Source of the DNA: Halopenitus sp041821145
Lineage (GTDB): Archaea; Halobacteriota; Halobacteria; Halobacteriales; Haloferacaceae
Assembly (NCBI RefSeq): GCF_041821145.1
Contig: NZ_JBGUBC010000002.1
Location: forward strand, 1-64,000
Length of the DNA stretch: 64,000 nt
Reading direction: 5' to 3'
Part shown: piece after piece, positions 18,569 to 27,234 of the stretch
Layout: every line of letters starts with the position of its first letter
How positions within the stretch are numbered: the stretch's first letter is position 1
Translations under genes and position numbers: made by a program
The notes under the pieces: model-generated
Database searches by the model: none
What the model was told of the DNA's origin: nothing
The model's input: the letters and a program-made list of their open reading frames with translations, nothing else

Positions 18569-19108
18569 TCAAGAGAGGTGTGCGGCGATGTCGGCCTCGG
18601 TGATTATTCCGACCGTTTCGCCGCCATCCGTCACCATGACGGCCTTGTAGTGATCGAGGAGGTTCCGGAGTTCGTCGACGGTGGCGTCGGGAGCGACGGT
18701 CGGGAACGACTCGCTCATGACCTCGCTGACCGGGAGCTCGCTTACGTCCTCGCCGGCGTGGACGATGTCGCTTTGGCTTATCGATCCGACCGGGATCCCG
18801 CTTTGTAACACGGGAAGCTGCGAGTAGGCCTCCCGTTCCATCAGTTCCACGGCATCACGGGCGGCGTCGTCGGGAGCGACGCTTATCACGTCCTCATGCA
18901 TCAGATCGCGTGCCCGGACGACCTCGCCTTCCGCCTCCTCAAGCGCATTGACGATGCGCCGAAGCGTCGAGAGTCGAGGGTCGACGTCCCCGCCCTCGAT
19001 CCGAGCGATCAACGGCTGTGAGACGCCCGCCGCGTCGGCGAGCTCACTTTGGGTGAGTCCGAGGGAGGTTCGACGCTCGCGCAGGTCCTGTGGGGTCGGA
19101 AGCTCCAT
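18569..19108 (-). CDS. XRE-type HTH regulator with two CBS domains
   Basis: 179 residues. Residues 8-58 are a Cro/XRE helix-turn-helix (LGLTQSELADAAGVSQPLIARIEGG); two CBS domains (about 67-118 and 127-178) follow. CBS pairs bind adenine nucleotides or S-adenosyl compounds, so this is probably a ligand-sensing DNA-binding regulator; it is widespread in archaea. No gene is seen in the 231 bp between purM and its stop. A TAACGGTTA palindrome sits just before its own start codon. Confidence 0.9.
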   Translation of the reverse strand: MELPTPQDLRERRTSLGLTQSELADAAGVSQPLIARIEGGDVDPRLSTLRRIVNALEEAEGEVVRARDLMHEDVISVAPDDAARDAVELMEREAYSQLPVLQSGIPVGSISQSDIVHAGEDVSELPVSEVMSESFPTVAPDATVDELRNLLDHYKAVMVTDGGETVGIITEADIAAHLS

Positions 19109-19120
19109 ACACGCTATAAC

Positions 19121-19129
19121 TAACGGTTA
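19121..19129. promoter_or_regulatory. Possible autoregulatory operator of the HTH-CBS gene
   Basis: TAACGGTTA is a perfect odd palindrome located 13-21 bp upstream of the ATG at 19108, between a TATA-like CTAATA (about 19129-19134) and the start codon. A repressor bound there would block initiation. Autoregulation is inference. Confidence 0.35.
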
Positions 19130-19191
19130 TTAGAAAAGCTTTCGGCGTCGATCTTTCTCGCCCTGGAACGACGCGTGAACGATGATCGGCG

Positions 19192-19551
19192 TTATTCTTC
19201 GTCGCCCTCGTCCCTCTCGACGACCTCGATCACCTCAAGCGGGACGTCACGAAGCGCCCCACCGACCTCGCTTTTCGCGATGCGGGAGGCGTGTTCCTCG
19301 CTGTCCGCGTTGAAGATCTCGATCTCGAGCAGCAGTCCGACGAGGGCCGTTCCGGCGGCGATGAACGCCGAATCGAACGGCTCGCCACAGGCCGGACACG
19401 GCGTGGCGCCGACCTCGACCTCTACGTACTGTTTGTCCGTCTCGTTGAGCCGCTTTCCGGCCTCGCTGACGGCGACGCCGATCGCGTCATCGACGTCGTC
19501 GACATCTCGAACCAACCAAGCAGCCTCCATCGCGACAAAGTAGTTGCTCAT
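19192..19551 (-). CDS. DUF555 (UPF0212) family protein
   Basis: 119 residues. SNYFVAMEAAWLVRDV opens the family signature; CPACGEPFDSAFIAAGTALVGLLLEIEIFNA in the middle has a single CxxC knuckle. The family is archaeal and uncharacterised. The ATG at 19551 begins the conserved block. The tail is highly acidic. Confidence 0.85.
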   Translation of the reverse strand: MSNYFVAMEAAWLVRDVDDVDDAIGVAVSEAGKRLNETDKQYVEVEVGATPCPACGEPFDSAFIAAGTALVGLLLEIEIFNADSEEHASRIAKSEVGGALRDVPLEVIEVVERDEGDEE

Positions 19552-19790
19552 ACCCGATTGAGGAGGTCCGGGGTTTCGTGCTTTGCGGTTTCCATCCGGT
19601 GTGGCCAAACCCCGGGTTTCGTGGCCGATCAATAGGCGGACGACTGAGAACCCATCCTGATACGTTATGCGGATAGTGGCTCGCACCCAGCGATCGTATC
19701 CGGAGTGGAGTTCGACGATCGGCACGACGTTCGCCGAATCGGATCGTTTTCGGAAGATCGCCGGAAGCCGCCGGGACCTCCGGACGGAAC

Positions 19791-19800
19791 GTATATATAC
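19791..19800 (+). promoter_or_regulatory. Palindromic TATA box before a small membrane-protein gene
   Basis: GTATATATAC is a perfect 10-bp palindrome about 34 bp before the ATG at 19830. Confidence 0.5.
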
Positions 19801-19829
19801 GGGGGAGGACTGGCGGCAATCGAAGACCG

Positions 19830-19991
19830 ATGATAACCCGCCTGTATCGAATCCTCCGGACCGGCCTCACACAGTTGACCATCGCCTTCGGGATCGCCGT
19901 CTTCCCGTTCGCACTCGCAGCACACAGGGCTGGGATCCCGTTTTCGATCCCGGTCCGACGGCTCGTCGAGGTGGCCGGCGCGACCGAGTGA
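19830..19991 (+). CDS. Small hydrophobic protein, 53 residues
   Basis: A complete short reading frame: MITRLYRILRTG, then one hydrophobic helix (about residues 13-33, LTIAFGIAVFPFALAA), then a basic-acidic tail ending VEVAGATE. Codon third positions are strongly G/C as in neighbouring genes, and a clear TATA box precedes it. It would be a single-pass membrane peptide of unknown function. I do not recognise a family. Confidence 0.6.
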   Translation: MITRLYRILRTGLTQLTIAFGIAVFPFALAAHRAGIPFSIPVRRLVEVAGATE

Positions 19992-20092
19992 CGGGTATCG
20001 AATGATGGGCACGAATGATGGACACAGCTGAGTGACGGATGCGGCCGAGTGGCGGGCATGATCCGAAACTCCCGTTGCGACCGAAGGGTTGC

Positions 20093-20099
20093 CTTTATC
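20093..20099 (+). promoter_or_regulatory. TATA box of psmB
   Basis: CTTTATC is centred about 29 bp before the ATG at 20125. Confidence 0.5.
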
Positions 20100-20124
20100 A
20101 GCGCCGGCGGCGAACGCGTACCTA

Positions 20125-20844
20125 ATGCGAACATCGACAGGCGATCTCACGGAGGAGCTGTCCGACGACCGGCCGGTCTTCGGACCGGAGCTTGGCGAGT
20201 TCTCCGAGAGCGAGCGGCGCGCGGCGGAGGCAGGCGATGAGGAGGGCATGAAGACCGGAACGACAACCGTCGGTCTCACAACCGAGGACGGGGTCGTTCT
20301 GGCCACGGACATGCGGGCCTCGATGGGCTATATGGTCTCCTCGAAGGACGTCCAGAAGGTCGAGCAGATCCACCCGACCGGCGCGTTGACCATCGCCGGA
20401 TCGGTCTCTGCCGCCCAGTCGCTCATCTCCACGCTCCAAGCGGAGACGAACCTCTATGAGGCTCGTCGTGGCAAGGACATGTCGATGGAGGCGCTCTCGA
20501 CGCTGACGGGCAATCTCCTTCGGTCGGGCGCGTTCTTCGTCGTTCAGCCGATCCTCGGCGGCGTCGACGAGGAGGGTCCACACATCTACTCGATCGATGC
20601 GTTGGGCGGAACCACGGAGGAGGACTACACCGTCACCGGCTCCGGATCCCAGTACGCGCTCGGCGTTCTCGAACAGGAGTTCAACGAGGAAATGGCGATC
20701 GAGGACGCAAAGACTCTCGCAGCGCGGGCGATCGAGTCTGCCGTCGAACGGGACCTCGCGTCTGGAAACGGCATCAACGTCGCCGTCGTCACCGAGGAAG
20801 GCGTTGAGATCACTCGGCACAAGGAGTTCGACGAGGTTCTGTAA
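20125..20844 (+). CDS. psmB: Proteasome beta subunit
   Basis: 239 residues. A 45-residue acidic propeptide ends at MKTG, leaving Thr46 as the catalytic N-terminal threonine (TTTVGL). Counting from it, Asp17 (ATDMR), Lys33 (VQKVEQI) and the TGSGSQ segment complete the active site. It forms the inner rings of the 20S core particle. The alpha subunit is not in this window. The ATG at 20125 gives the family-typical MRTSTG start; in-frame codons upstream lie before the TATA box. It converges on the GCS2-like gene with 16 bp between stops. Confidence 0.96.
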   Translation: MRTSTGDLTEELSDDRPVFGPELGEFSESERRAAEAGDEEGMKTGTTTVGLTTEDGVVLATDMRASMGYMVSSKDVQKVEQIHPTGALTIAGSVSAAQSLISTLQAETNLYEARRGKDMSMEALSTLTGNLLRSGAFFVVQPILGGVDEEGPHIYSIDALGGTTEEDYTVTGSGSQYALGVLEQEFNEEMAIEDAKTLAARAIESAVERDLASGNGINVAVVTEEGVEITRHKEFDEVL

Positions 20845-20860
20845 CCCCGACAGACGTTCC

Positions 20861-22411
20861 TTACCACTCCGAGAAGCCACCGTCGACGAGCGTCTCCGAC
20901 TGTTTTCGAATGTATTCGCGTTGTGTCTCCTCGACGGCCACCGCAAATGGGTCCCCGTCGTCGATCCGCTCGCTGACACGATCGCGTTTCCAACTCGCCG
21001 GCGTGATCTGCTCGTGGGCACGCCAGCGAAGCGGCGCGATCCACCGTTCGGCCTCCGAGGGGGAACAGCCCGCCGATTCGAGCCCCGCGACCGCGTGGTT
21101 TAGCAGATCCTCGAAGATCTCCTCGTGGTCGGTAGTCAGGTCGCCGTGGTTCGCGATCCAGTTGAGGTCGGCGTCAAGCCCGTCGGCGACGGCCGCATAG
21201 AAGTTCTCGTGGGCGCGCTCCCACGGAAGGTCGACGACTGGATGTTCGCGTCTCGGAAGCTCCTCCAGCAGCCCCGCGAAGGCGGCTTGGAAGGCGATCG
21301 AGTCGCGGACCGTCGGCTGGGCCGCGATCGGCCGAAACTCGATGCGCGCGTTGGCCGCAGAGCGGGTCGCCCCGTCGAAGACCGGACGGACCCACCGCCA
21401 GTAGGTACCGTGTTTCGTTCGGAAGGTCGCGAAGTCGTCGTCGAAACGCGTTCCCGGTTCGGGGTCCATCGGGACGAACGCCTCGTCCGCGGCGATCCGA
21501 TCGACCGCCTCCTCCGTGGTCTCGAGGTCCGCCGGAAATCGGACCTTCGGATCGGCGGTGCGGTCGTTCAGAACCGACTCGAAGACGTGGATCCGGTTTT
21601 CGCGTGCCCCCTCGGAGAGCACGCGTTCGGCGTCCCAGTCGTCGTCATACATCTCCGGCGGGAAGAACGGCGAGTTGACTCCGAGCGCCAGGAGCGGACC
21701 CGCGATCCGGAGCGCGTACCGAAAGTGAACCGGCAGCGTCGCGGCCTGAGAGACCTGATAATGGGGCTGGATGGACGTGATTAGGCTCTCGGGCATGACC
21801 GTCCCGGTCGTAAAGGAGACGCCGGGTGCAGAAAGCCGCGTCTGCCGGTCGGTGTCATCCCCGCCGGTCGCGTTGGCCATCGCGTGATAGCGAACGGCGT
21901 CAGTCATGTTCGTCGCAATCCGGATTCCATCGATCTCGACGCTGTCGTCGAGATACTCCGTGGCCATCTCGCCGGCGGGCGGGATCGTCCAGATCCCGTC
22001 GGAGACGAGTCGCATCCCTTCTGCGGACGTACAATCGAGTGCGGCCTGTAGACGCGCTCGAACCTCCGACAGCTGTGCCTGGAGCCCGTGTTCGGAAAAC
22101 GGCTGTGGGCTAGTTGACATTTCGGCGTTGTGGAGACCGAGTTCCTTCTCGAAACCGATCAACTGGAGGAGCCGTCGCGGAACGCGCATGAGCGCGTACT
22201 CGCCGGCCCGCGACTCCGCGCTCCAGCGCCCGTCGGCGACCGCGTAGAACTCGTATTCGAATCCGACGATCGACTGATGATTGTCGAAGGCACCCTCCCG
22301 AAGTCGTTGTTTGACGATCTCCGCCTCCTCGGCGGCCCGACTGGCGAACGCATCCCGATCGACGTCGAGAACCTCCCGAACGCGGGTGGAGAGATCGTGA
22401 TCGGTGTCCAT
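20861..22411 (-). CDS. GCS2-like glutamate--cysteine ligase family protein
   Basis: 516 residues. VGFEYEFYAV carries the paired Glu metal ligands of the glutamate-cysteine ligase 2 fold, ELGLHNAEMSTSPQPFSEHG matches its second motif, and RSAANARIEFRPIAAQPT near residue 350 the third. The family joins an amino group to the gamma or other carboxylate of glutamate using ATP. Haloarchaea make gamma-glutamylcysteine, so a thiol-related role is plausible, but this long form may use another substrate. A TATAAATAT box is centred 28 bp upstream of its ATG. Confidence 0.65.
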   Translation of the reverse strand: MDTDHDLSTRVREVLDVDRDAFASRAAEEAEIVKQRLREGAFDNHQSIVGFEYEFYAVADGRWSAESRAGEYALMRVPRRLLQLIGFEKELGLHNAEMSTSPQPFSEHGLQAQLSEVRARLQAALDCTSAEGMRLVSDGIWTIPPAGEMATEYLDDSVEIDGIRIATNMTDAVRYHAMANATGGDDTDRQTRLSAPGVSFTTGTVMPESLITSIQPHYQVSQAATLPVHFRYALRIAGPLLALGVNSPFFPPEMYDDDWDAERVLSEGARENRIHVFESVLNDRTADPKVRFPADLETTEEAVDRIAADEAFVPMDPEPGTRFDDDFATFRTKHGTYWRWVRPVFDGATRSAANARIEFRPIAAQPTVRDSIAFQAAFAGLLEELPRREHPVVDLPWERAHENFYAAVADGLDADLNWIANHGDLTTDHEEIFEDLLNHAVAGLESAGCSPSEAERWIAPLRWRAHEQITPASWKRDRVSERIDDGDPFAVAVEETQREYIRKQSETLVDGGFSEW

Positions 22412-22434
22412 ACCGGGTTACACAGCTACCACGG

Positions 22435-22443
22435 TATAAATAT
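22435..22443 (-). promoter_or_regulatory. TATA box of the GCS2-like gene
   Basis: TATAAATAT (read as ATATTTATA on the coding strand), centred 28 bp before the start at 22411, predicts a leaderless transcript. Confidence 0.6.
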
Positions 22444-22552
22444 CGGTGACCCGGAACGGACGTCGTTCCCGCGGAAGTGCAGATGGCCCTGGCGGCGACC
22501 GATGCCACCGATCCATCGGCGCGCTTTTGTCGTCCGATCGCCGACCTCGGGT

Positions 22553-24391
22553 ATGGAGTTCACCGCGTTCGCCGACCGGGCGACTGCGATCGAATCGACC
22601 CCGGCGGACCTCGAGACGGTCGGGCTCGTCGGCGACCTGCTCGAAGACGCGAACGACGACTTGAAGACGGTCGTCCGATTCCTGCTTGGCCGCGTCTTCC
22701 CGGCACACGACACGCGAACGCTCGACGTCGGGCCCTCGCTTTGTCGGGAGGCGATCGCGAAGGCCGCCGGGCCGAACGTGGATCCCGCGGACGTGGAGGA
22801 CCGTCTCGCGGATATCGGGGAGATCGGTGCGGTCGCGGCATCCTACGAGTTCGGGGGGCAACGCGGGCTGACGGCGTTCATGGCTAGCTCGCCCGGCTCG
22901 GTCGACTCGCCCGGCTCGACAAACTCCGCGGCAGCGAAGTCTCTCACCGTCGCCGAGGTCGATCGACGACTGCGGTCGATCGCCGCCACGGAGGGCGAAG
23001 GGAGCGAGCGTACCAAACTTGATGAGCTGTTCGGGTTGTTCAACCGGTGTGACTCGGCGGAGGCGCGGGTCCTCGCCAGGCTCGTGCTCGGTGAGATGCG
23101 CCTTGGCGTCGGCGAGGGAGCGATTCGCGACGCCATCACGGAGGCTTTCCTCCCGTCCGGCTCCGAGGACGCGGACGCGCACGACGATCCGGAGACTCGC
23201 CTCGATGATCCGGAACACGATTCCGGGGAGACGAACGGGAATCAGGGTAGGTTGACCGGAACGGAGGGCGACCTCGATCCGGTCGCGACGGTGACACGCG
23301 CGCTTCAGGTGACGAACGATTACGGTCGTGTCGCGGCGCTTGCCCGGGATCGCGGGCGCGAAGGGCTTCTTGAGGAGGGACTGGAGATCGGTCGGCCGGT
23401 ACAGGCGATGCTCGCACAGGCCGGGACGGCGGCGGACGCGATCGACGCGTGGGGTCGAGCGGCCGTCGAGACCAAATTCGACGGCGCGCGGATACAGATC
23501 CATTATGCCCCGGCGGACGGGATCGGTCCGGAACTGTACTCACGGAATATGGACGACGTGACCGACGCGCTGCCGGAGATCGCAGAACGGGTCGAATCGG
23601 CGGTCGACGTGCCGGTGATCCTCGACGGGGAGGTCGTCGCGGTCGATGCGGACGGCGATCCACTTCCGTTTCAGGAGGTTCTTCGACGATTCCGACGAAA
23701 ACACGACGTCGGTCGGATGCGAGAGGAAGTCAAACTCCGGTTGCACGCGTTCGACTGTCTCCACGCCGACGGCGAGGATCTGCTCGATACACAGTTCCTC
23801 CGGCGACACGACCGGCTGCGATCGATCCTCCCGGAGCGGAGCGCGGCGGTATCGATCGTCGAGGACGCGGACGCAATCGCGGCGATCGAAGCGCAGGCAC
23901 TGTCGGCAGGCCACGAGGGGGTCATGCTCAAGGATCCGGACGCGGCCTATACCCCCGGCGATCGTGGCCAACGGTGGCTCAAGCGTAAGCCGGACGTCGA
24001 GACCCTGGATCTCGTCGTGACGGGCGCGGAGTGGGGAGAGGGTCGGCGGGCGTCGACTCTCGGAACCTTCGAGGTCTCCGTTCGCGCCTCCGACCAGAGC
24101 GGGGACACGAACTTCGAACCGATCGGCAAGGTGGCGACCGGACTCACCGACGCCGAACTGGAATCACTCACCGACCGCCTCGAACCCTACGTTCGCGCCG
24201 AGGACGGGACGGACGTCGACGTTCGCCCCGCGATCGTCCTCGAGGTCGGCTACGAGGAGATACAGCAGTCGCCGACCTACGGCTCCGGGTATGCGCTCCG
24301 ATTCCCGCGATTTCTCGGGGTGCGCGAGGACAAGGACGTCGCCGACGCGGACACGCTCACGCGCGTCGAACGACTGGCCGACGAGGAGTAA
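22553..24391 (+). CDS. ligA: ATP-dependent DNA ligase, archaeal type
   Basis: 612 residues. An N-terminal helical DNA-binding domain (1-200), an acidic low-complexity loop (about 202-245, rich in Asp/Glu), then the adenylation domain with ETKFDGARIQIH: the AMP-accepting Lys is about residue 308. LDGEVVAVD, HEGVMLKD and RWLKRKPD are motifs III, IV and V, followed by the OB-fold. It seals nicks in replication and repair. The frame is open far upstream, antisense to the previous gene; the ATG at 22553 begins the conserved FTAFADRATAIEST. Its stop region is tandemly duplicated downstream. Confidence 0.95.
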   Translation: MEFTAFADRATAIESTPADLETVGLVGDLLEDANDDLKTVVRFLLGRVFPAHDTRTLDVGPSLCREAIAKAAGPNVDPADVEDRLADIGEIGAVAASYEFGGQRGLTAFMASSPGSVDSPGSTNSAAAKSLTVAEVDRRLRSIAATEGEGSERTKLDELFGLFNRCDSAEARVLARLVLGEMRLGVGEGAIRDAITEAFLPSGSEDADAHDDPETRLDDPEHDSGETNGNQGRLTGTEGDLDPVATVTRALQVTNDYGRVAALARDRGREGLLEEGLEIGRPVQAMLAQAGTAADAIDAWGRAAVETKFDGARIQIHYAPADGIGPELYSRNMDDVTDALPEIAERVESAVDVPVILDGEVVAVDADGDPLPFQEVLRRFRRKHDVGRMREEVKLRLHAFDCLHADGEDLLDTQFLRRHDRLRSILPERSAAVSIVEDADAIAAIEAQALSAGHEGVMLKDPDAAYTPGDRGQRWLKRKPDVETLDLVVTGAEWGEGRRASTLGTFEVSVRASDQSGDTNFEPIGKVATGLTDAELESLTDRLEPYVRAEDGTDVDVRPAIVLEVGYEEIQQSPTYGSGYALRFPRFLGVREDKDVADADTLTRVERLADEE

Positions 24392-24440
24392 CGCGTCCGA
24401 CCCCTCAGTCCGGGCGGACGAGGAGTAACGCGTCCGACCC
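24380..24440. repeat. Tandem duplication of the ligA stop region
   Basis: A 24-bp word beginning GACGAGGAGTAACGCG, which includes the last ligA codons and stop, recurs perfectly at 24417, an offset of 37 bp. The second copy lies in the spacer before the MBL gene. Confidence 0.9.
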
Positions 24441-24479
24441 GTCGACACGCTCAAAGCCCCCGAGTTCATGGGAACGGGC

Positions 24480-25202
24480 ATGACGGTTCGTCACGACGAT
24501 CTGACCGTGGAGTGGCTCGGGTACGCGACGGCGCGTCTCGAGACGACCGACGGGGTCGTCGCCTATACCGATCCCGGGCGGTACGGCGTGTTGGACGACT
24601 ACTGGGCCCGCGACGGTGACCTCGTCGTTGTCACCCACGATCACCACTACAGCTCCGCAGGGATCCGATCGGTGGCCGATGACGACGCGACGATCGTGAT
24701 CCACGAGGCAGTGGATGCGGATCGGATCGACCGCGACGTCGAGTCCGTCGACTCGTTAGCCGACGACTTCACAGTGGTTCGCGTCTCTGACGAGGAGCAC
24801 CTCTCGGTGGGCGACGTGGCCCTCTGGTCGGTCCCGGCGTACAACGAGCCCGACGGACCGTGTGCCGCCCCGGACGGAACGGTCCCACATCCCGAGGGAT
24901 TCGGTTGCGGATTCCTGCTGTCGCTTGCGGGGATGACCGTGTTCTGGCCGGGCGATTCCGACGCACTCGAGGGGTTCACGGAGCTCGACGTCTCGTTGTT
25001 CCTCGCGAACATCGGCGGCGGCGGAATCGTTTCGGATCGACACGAGGCGGCCGATCTGGCCGAACGGATGGACCCCGATCTCGTCGTTCCGATCCACTAC
25101 GACACCTTCGAACAGCTTTCGGCCGACGGTCCGGCATTCGCCGCCGACGTCGCGTTGCGTTCGATCCCGGTCGCACTCGACGAGCGGTCGGCGAACCAGT
25201 GA
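24480..25202 (+). CDS. MBL-fold metal-dependent hydrolase
   Basis: 240 residues from the ATG at 24480 (an ATG four codons earlier is possible). VVVTHDHHYSSAGI carries the HxxxDH-like zinc motif in the degenerate form HDHHYSS, and VFWPGDSD and VPIHYDTFEQL provide the later metal ligands. This matches the UPF0173/L-ascorbate-6-phosphate lactonase-like branch. Substrate unknown. It follows ligA closely on the same strand, but the duplicated spacer makes cotranscription uncertain. Confidence 0.82.
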   Translation: MTVRHDDLTVEWLGYATARLETTDGVVAYTDPGRYGVLDDYWARDGDLVVVTHDHHYSSAGIRSVADDDATIVIHEAVDADRIDRDVESVDSLADDFTVVRVSDEEHLSVGDVALWSVPAYNEPDGPCAAPDGTVPHPEGFGCGFLLSLAGMTVFWPGDSDALEGFTELDVSLFLANIGGGGIVSDRHEAADLAERMDPDLVVPIHYDTFEQLSADGPAFAADVALRSIPVALDERSANQ

Positions 25203-25249
25203 CGTGCCCCGATCGGGCAGCCAACCAGTAACGCGTCCCGAGCAGGCAG
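25194..25249. repeat. Imperfect tandem duplication of the MBL gene 3' end
   Basis: AACCAGTGACGTGCC..., covering the last codons and stop, is followed 29 bp later by a 27-nt copy (AACCAGTAACGCGTC...) with five mismatches. The second copy shares AGTAACGCGTCC with the ligA duplication. Confidence 0.65.
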
Positions 25250-25264
25250 CGGAGCGAGGAGTGC

Positions 25265-25678
25265 TTACCGATCTTCGGGGTCGTCGTCGAACTCCATCGC
25301 CACGGAGTTGATACAGAATCGCTTTCCGGTCGGGTCGGGACCGTCCTCGAAGACGTGGCCCAGATGGGAGTCACACGAGGCGCACCGAACCTCGGTTCGG
25401 CGCATGCCGTGGCTCTCGTCGACCTGTGTCGTGACCGATCCGTCCGTCGCAGCATAAAACGCCGGCCAGCCGCAGCCGGAGTGGTATTTCGTCTCGGATT
25501 CGAAGAGAAGGGAGCCACACCCCGCACATCGATAGACGCCGTCGGCGTCATGATCGACGTACTCGCCCGAAAAGCGTGCCTCGGTCCCGTTCTCCCGGAG
25601 AACTCGATACTCCTCCTCGGAGAGACGTTCGCGCCACTCGGTTTCATCGCGTTCAACCGTGTTCTCACCGTCGTTCAT
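25265..25678 (-). CDS. msrB: Peptide-methionine (R)-S-oxide reductase
   Basis: 137 residues from the ATG at 25678. It has two zinc CxxC pairs (YRCAGCG, VRCASCDSHLGHVF), GCGWPAFY, and the catalytic Cys in KRFCINSVAMEF. It reduces methionine-R-sulfoxide in proteins. An upstream in-frame ATG at 25732 overlaps the aroA stop as ATGA and would add 18 residues; the overlap favours coupling, while family N-termini favour 25678. Both starts are plausible. Confidence 0.93.
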   Translation of the reverse strand: MNDGENTVERDETEWRERLSEEEYRVLRENGTEARFSGEYVDHDADGVYRCAGCGSLLFESETKYHSGCGWPAFYAATDGSVTTQVDESHGMRRTEVRCASCDSHLGHVFEDGPDPTGKRFCINSVAMEFDDDPEDR

Positions 25679-25728
25679 ACCGACGAATACTCGCCCCACG
25701 GCGAAGGGTGTTTCGTCAGTAGGGACGG

Positions 25729-27054
25729 TCATTCCTCCTCGAGATCGACCGACACGCCGAGATCGAAGAGGGCGTCGAAAAACCCGGGGAACGAGACGTC
25801 GACGTGTTCGGCACCCCGCACCGTCGTCTTGCCATCGGCCACGAGCGCGGCGACCGAAAGCGCCATCACCAACCGATGATCGCCGCGACCATCCACGACG
25901 GCCCCGTTGAGGTCGCTCTCGCTGCCGTGAATCGTGAGCACGTCCGGTTTCTCGGTGACACGTGCACCCATCGCTTCCAGCTCCTCGGCCATCGCGGACA
26001 CGCGGTCGGTCTCCTTATAGCGGACGTGTTCGCAGTTTTCGATTCGCGTCTCGCCGTCGGCCACGGCCCCCAGGGCCGCGATCGTCGGCAGGAGGTCGGG
26101 CGTGTCACCGACGTCGACGGTGACTCCCGAGAGATCGGAGCGACCGACGACGATCGTGGCCTCCGAGTGGCGCCACTCGACATCCGCGCCCATGCGCTCA
26201 AGGATCGAGACGATCGCGGCGTCACCCTGAGCGCTTTCGGCGGCGCCCCGAACGACGACCTCCTCGTCGGGAGCCGCGGCGACCGCGCCGGCAGCGAGGA
26301 GGTACGACATCGACGAGAAGTCGCCGGGAACGGCGTACTCGCCGTCGGTCGGCTCGTAGTTCTGGCCGCCGGCGACGTGAAATCCGTCCGCACCGTCGGC
26401 CGTCTCGCTGTCGAGCGGCTCCGCGGTCACCCCGAATGATTCCAACACGTCGAGAGTGATGTCGACGTACGGTGCTGATTTAAGCGCCGTTGTCAACGAT
26501 ATCTCGATCCCCTCCGCCGTGGCTGCACCCGCCATGAGTAGCGAGGTGACGTACTGTGAGGAGACGTCGCCGGGTATGGAGACCGTTCCGCCCTCGACCG
26601 GGCCAAAGATAACGAGCGGAGCCTGACCGTTTCCGCGGGTCGATTCCGCACGTGCACCCAGCTGCGAGAGCGCGTCCAAAAGCGGTCCCTGGGGACGCGA
26701 ACGGAGCGAGGTGTCTCCGGTAAGGACGCTTCCGCCGTCGGCGAGTGCGGCCGCGCCCGCCACGAGTCGGGTGGTCGTTCCGGAGTTCGCACAGTCGATG
26801 ACGTCGGCCGGGACGGCCGGCTCGCCGCCGAAGCCATCCACGACGAACGCGTCGCGATCGTCCTCGTAGTCGACGTCGCCGCCGAACGCCTCGACGGCGC
26901 GAGCCGTGGCACGCGTGTCGGCGCTCACGAGCGGCGACCGGACGAGGGCTCCGTCGCTGTAGCCCGCAGCGAGGATCGCTCGGTGAGTGTAACTCTTCGA
27001 GGGGGGCGCCTGAACCCGTCCGTGTACCGTCCCGGGCGTGATGCGTGCGTCCAT
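25729..27054 (-). CDS. aroA: 3-phosphoshikimate 1-carboxyvinyltransferase (EPSP synthase)
   Basis: 441 residues. PPSKSYTHRAILAA (residues 17-30) binds shikimate-3-phosphate and phosphate, NSGTTTRL is the PEP-site loop, RPQGPLLDAL follows, and VRYKETDRVSAM and GDHRLVMALSVAALV complete the set. It adds the enolpyruvyl group of PEP in the shikimate pathway to aromatic amino acids. It is followed directly by msrB. Confidence 0.96.
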   Translation of the reverse strand: MDARITPGTVHGRVQAPPSKSYTHRAILAAGYSDGALVRSPLVSADTRATARAVEAFGGDVDYEDDRDAFVVDGFGGEPAVPADVIDCANSGTTTRLVAGAAALADGGSVLTGDTSLRSRPQGPLLDALSQLGARAESTRGNGQAPLVIFGPVEGGTVSIPGDVSSQYVTSLLMAGAATAEGIEISLTTALKSAPYVDITLDVLESFGVTAEPLDSETADGADGFHVAGGQNYEPTDGEYAVPGDFSSMSYLLAAGAVAAAPDEEVVVRGAAESAQGDAAIVSILERMGADVEWRHSEATIVVGRSDLSGVTVDVGDTPDLLPTIAALGAVADGETRIENCEHVRYKETDRVSAMAEELEAMGARVTEKPDVLTIHGSESDLNGAVVDGRGDHRLVMALSVAALVADGKTTVRGAEHVDVSFPGFFDALFDLGVSVDLEEE

Positions 27055-27204
27055 ACCGGAGCGTGCGTCGCCTGGGATATCAGCGTACCGGAGCCGACTC
27101 GGTCAGGTGCGGGCGTTCGCTCGGTGGCGACGAACGTATCGATAGCGGGGCGCGACCCCGAAACGATCGGGGAGGGGACTTTCGGAGGCGGCCTCAGCGT
27201 ACGG

Positions 27205-27210
27205 TTTATA
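27205..27210 (+). promoter_or_regulatory. TATA box of mbf1
   Basis: TTTATA is centred 27 bp before the ATG at 27235. Confidence 0.65.
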
Positions 27211-27234
27211 CGAGCGGACCCGTTAGCGAGGAGT

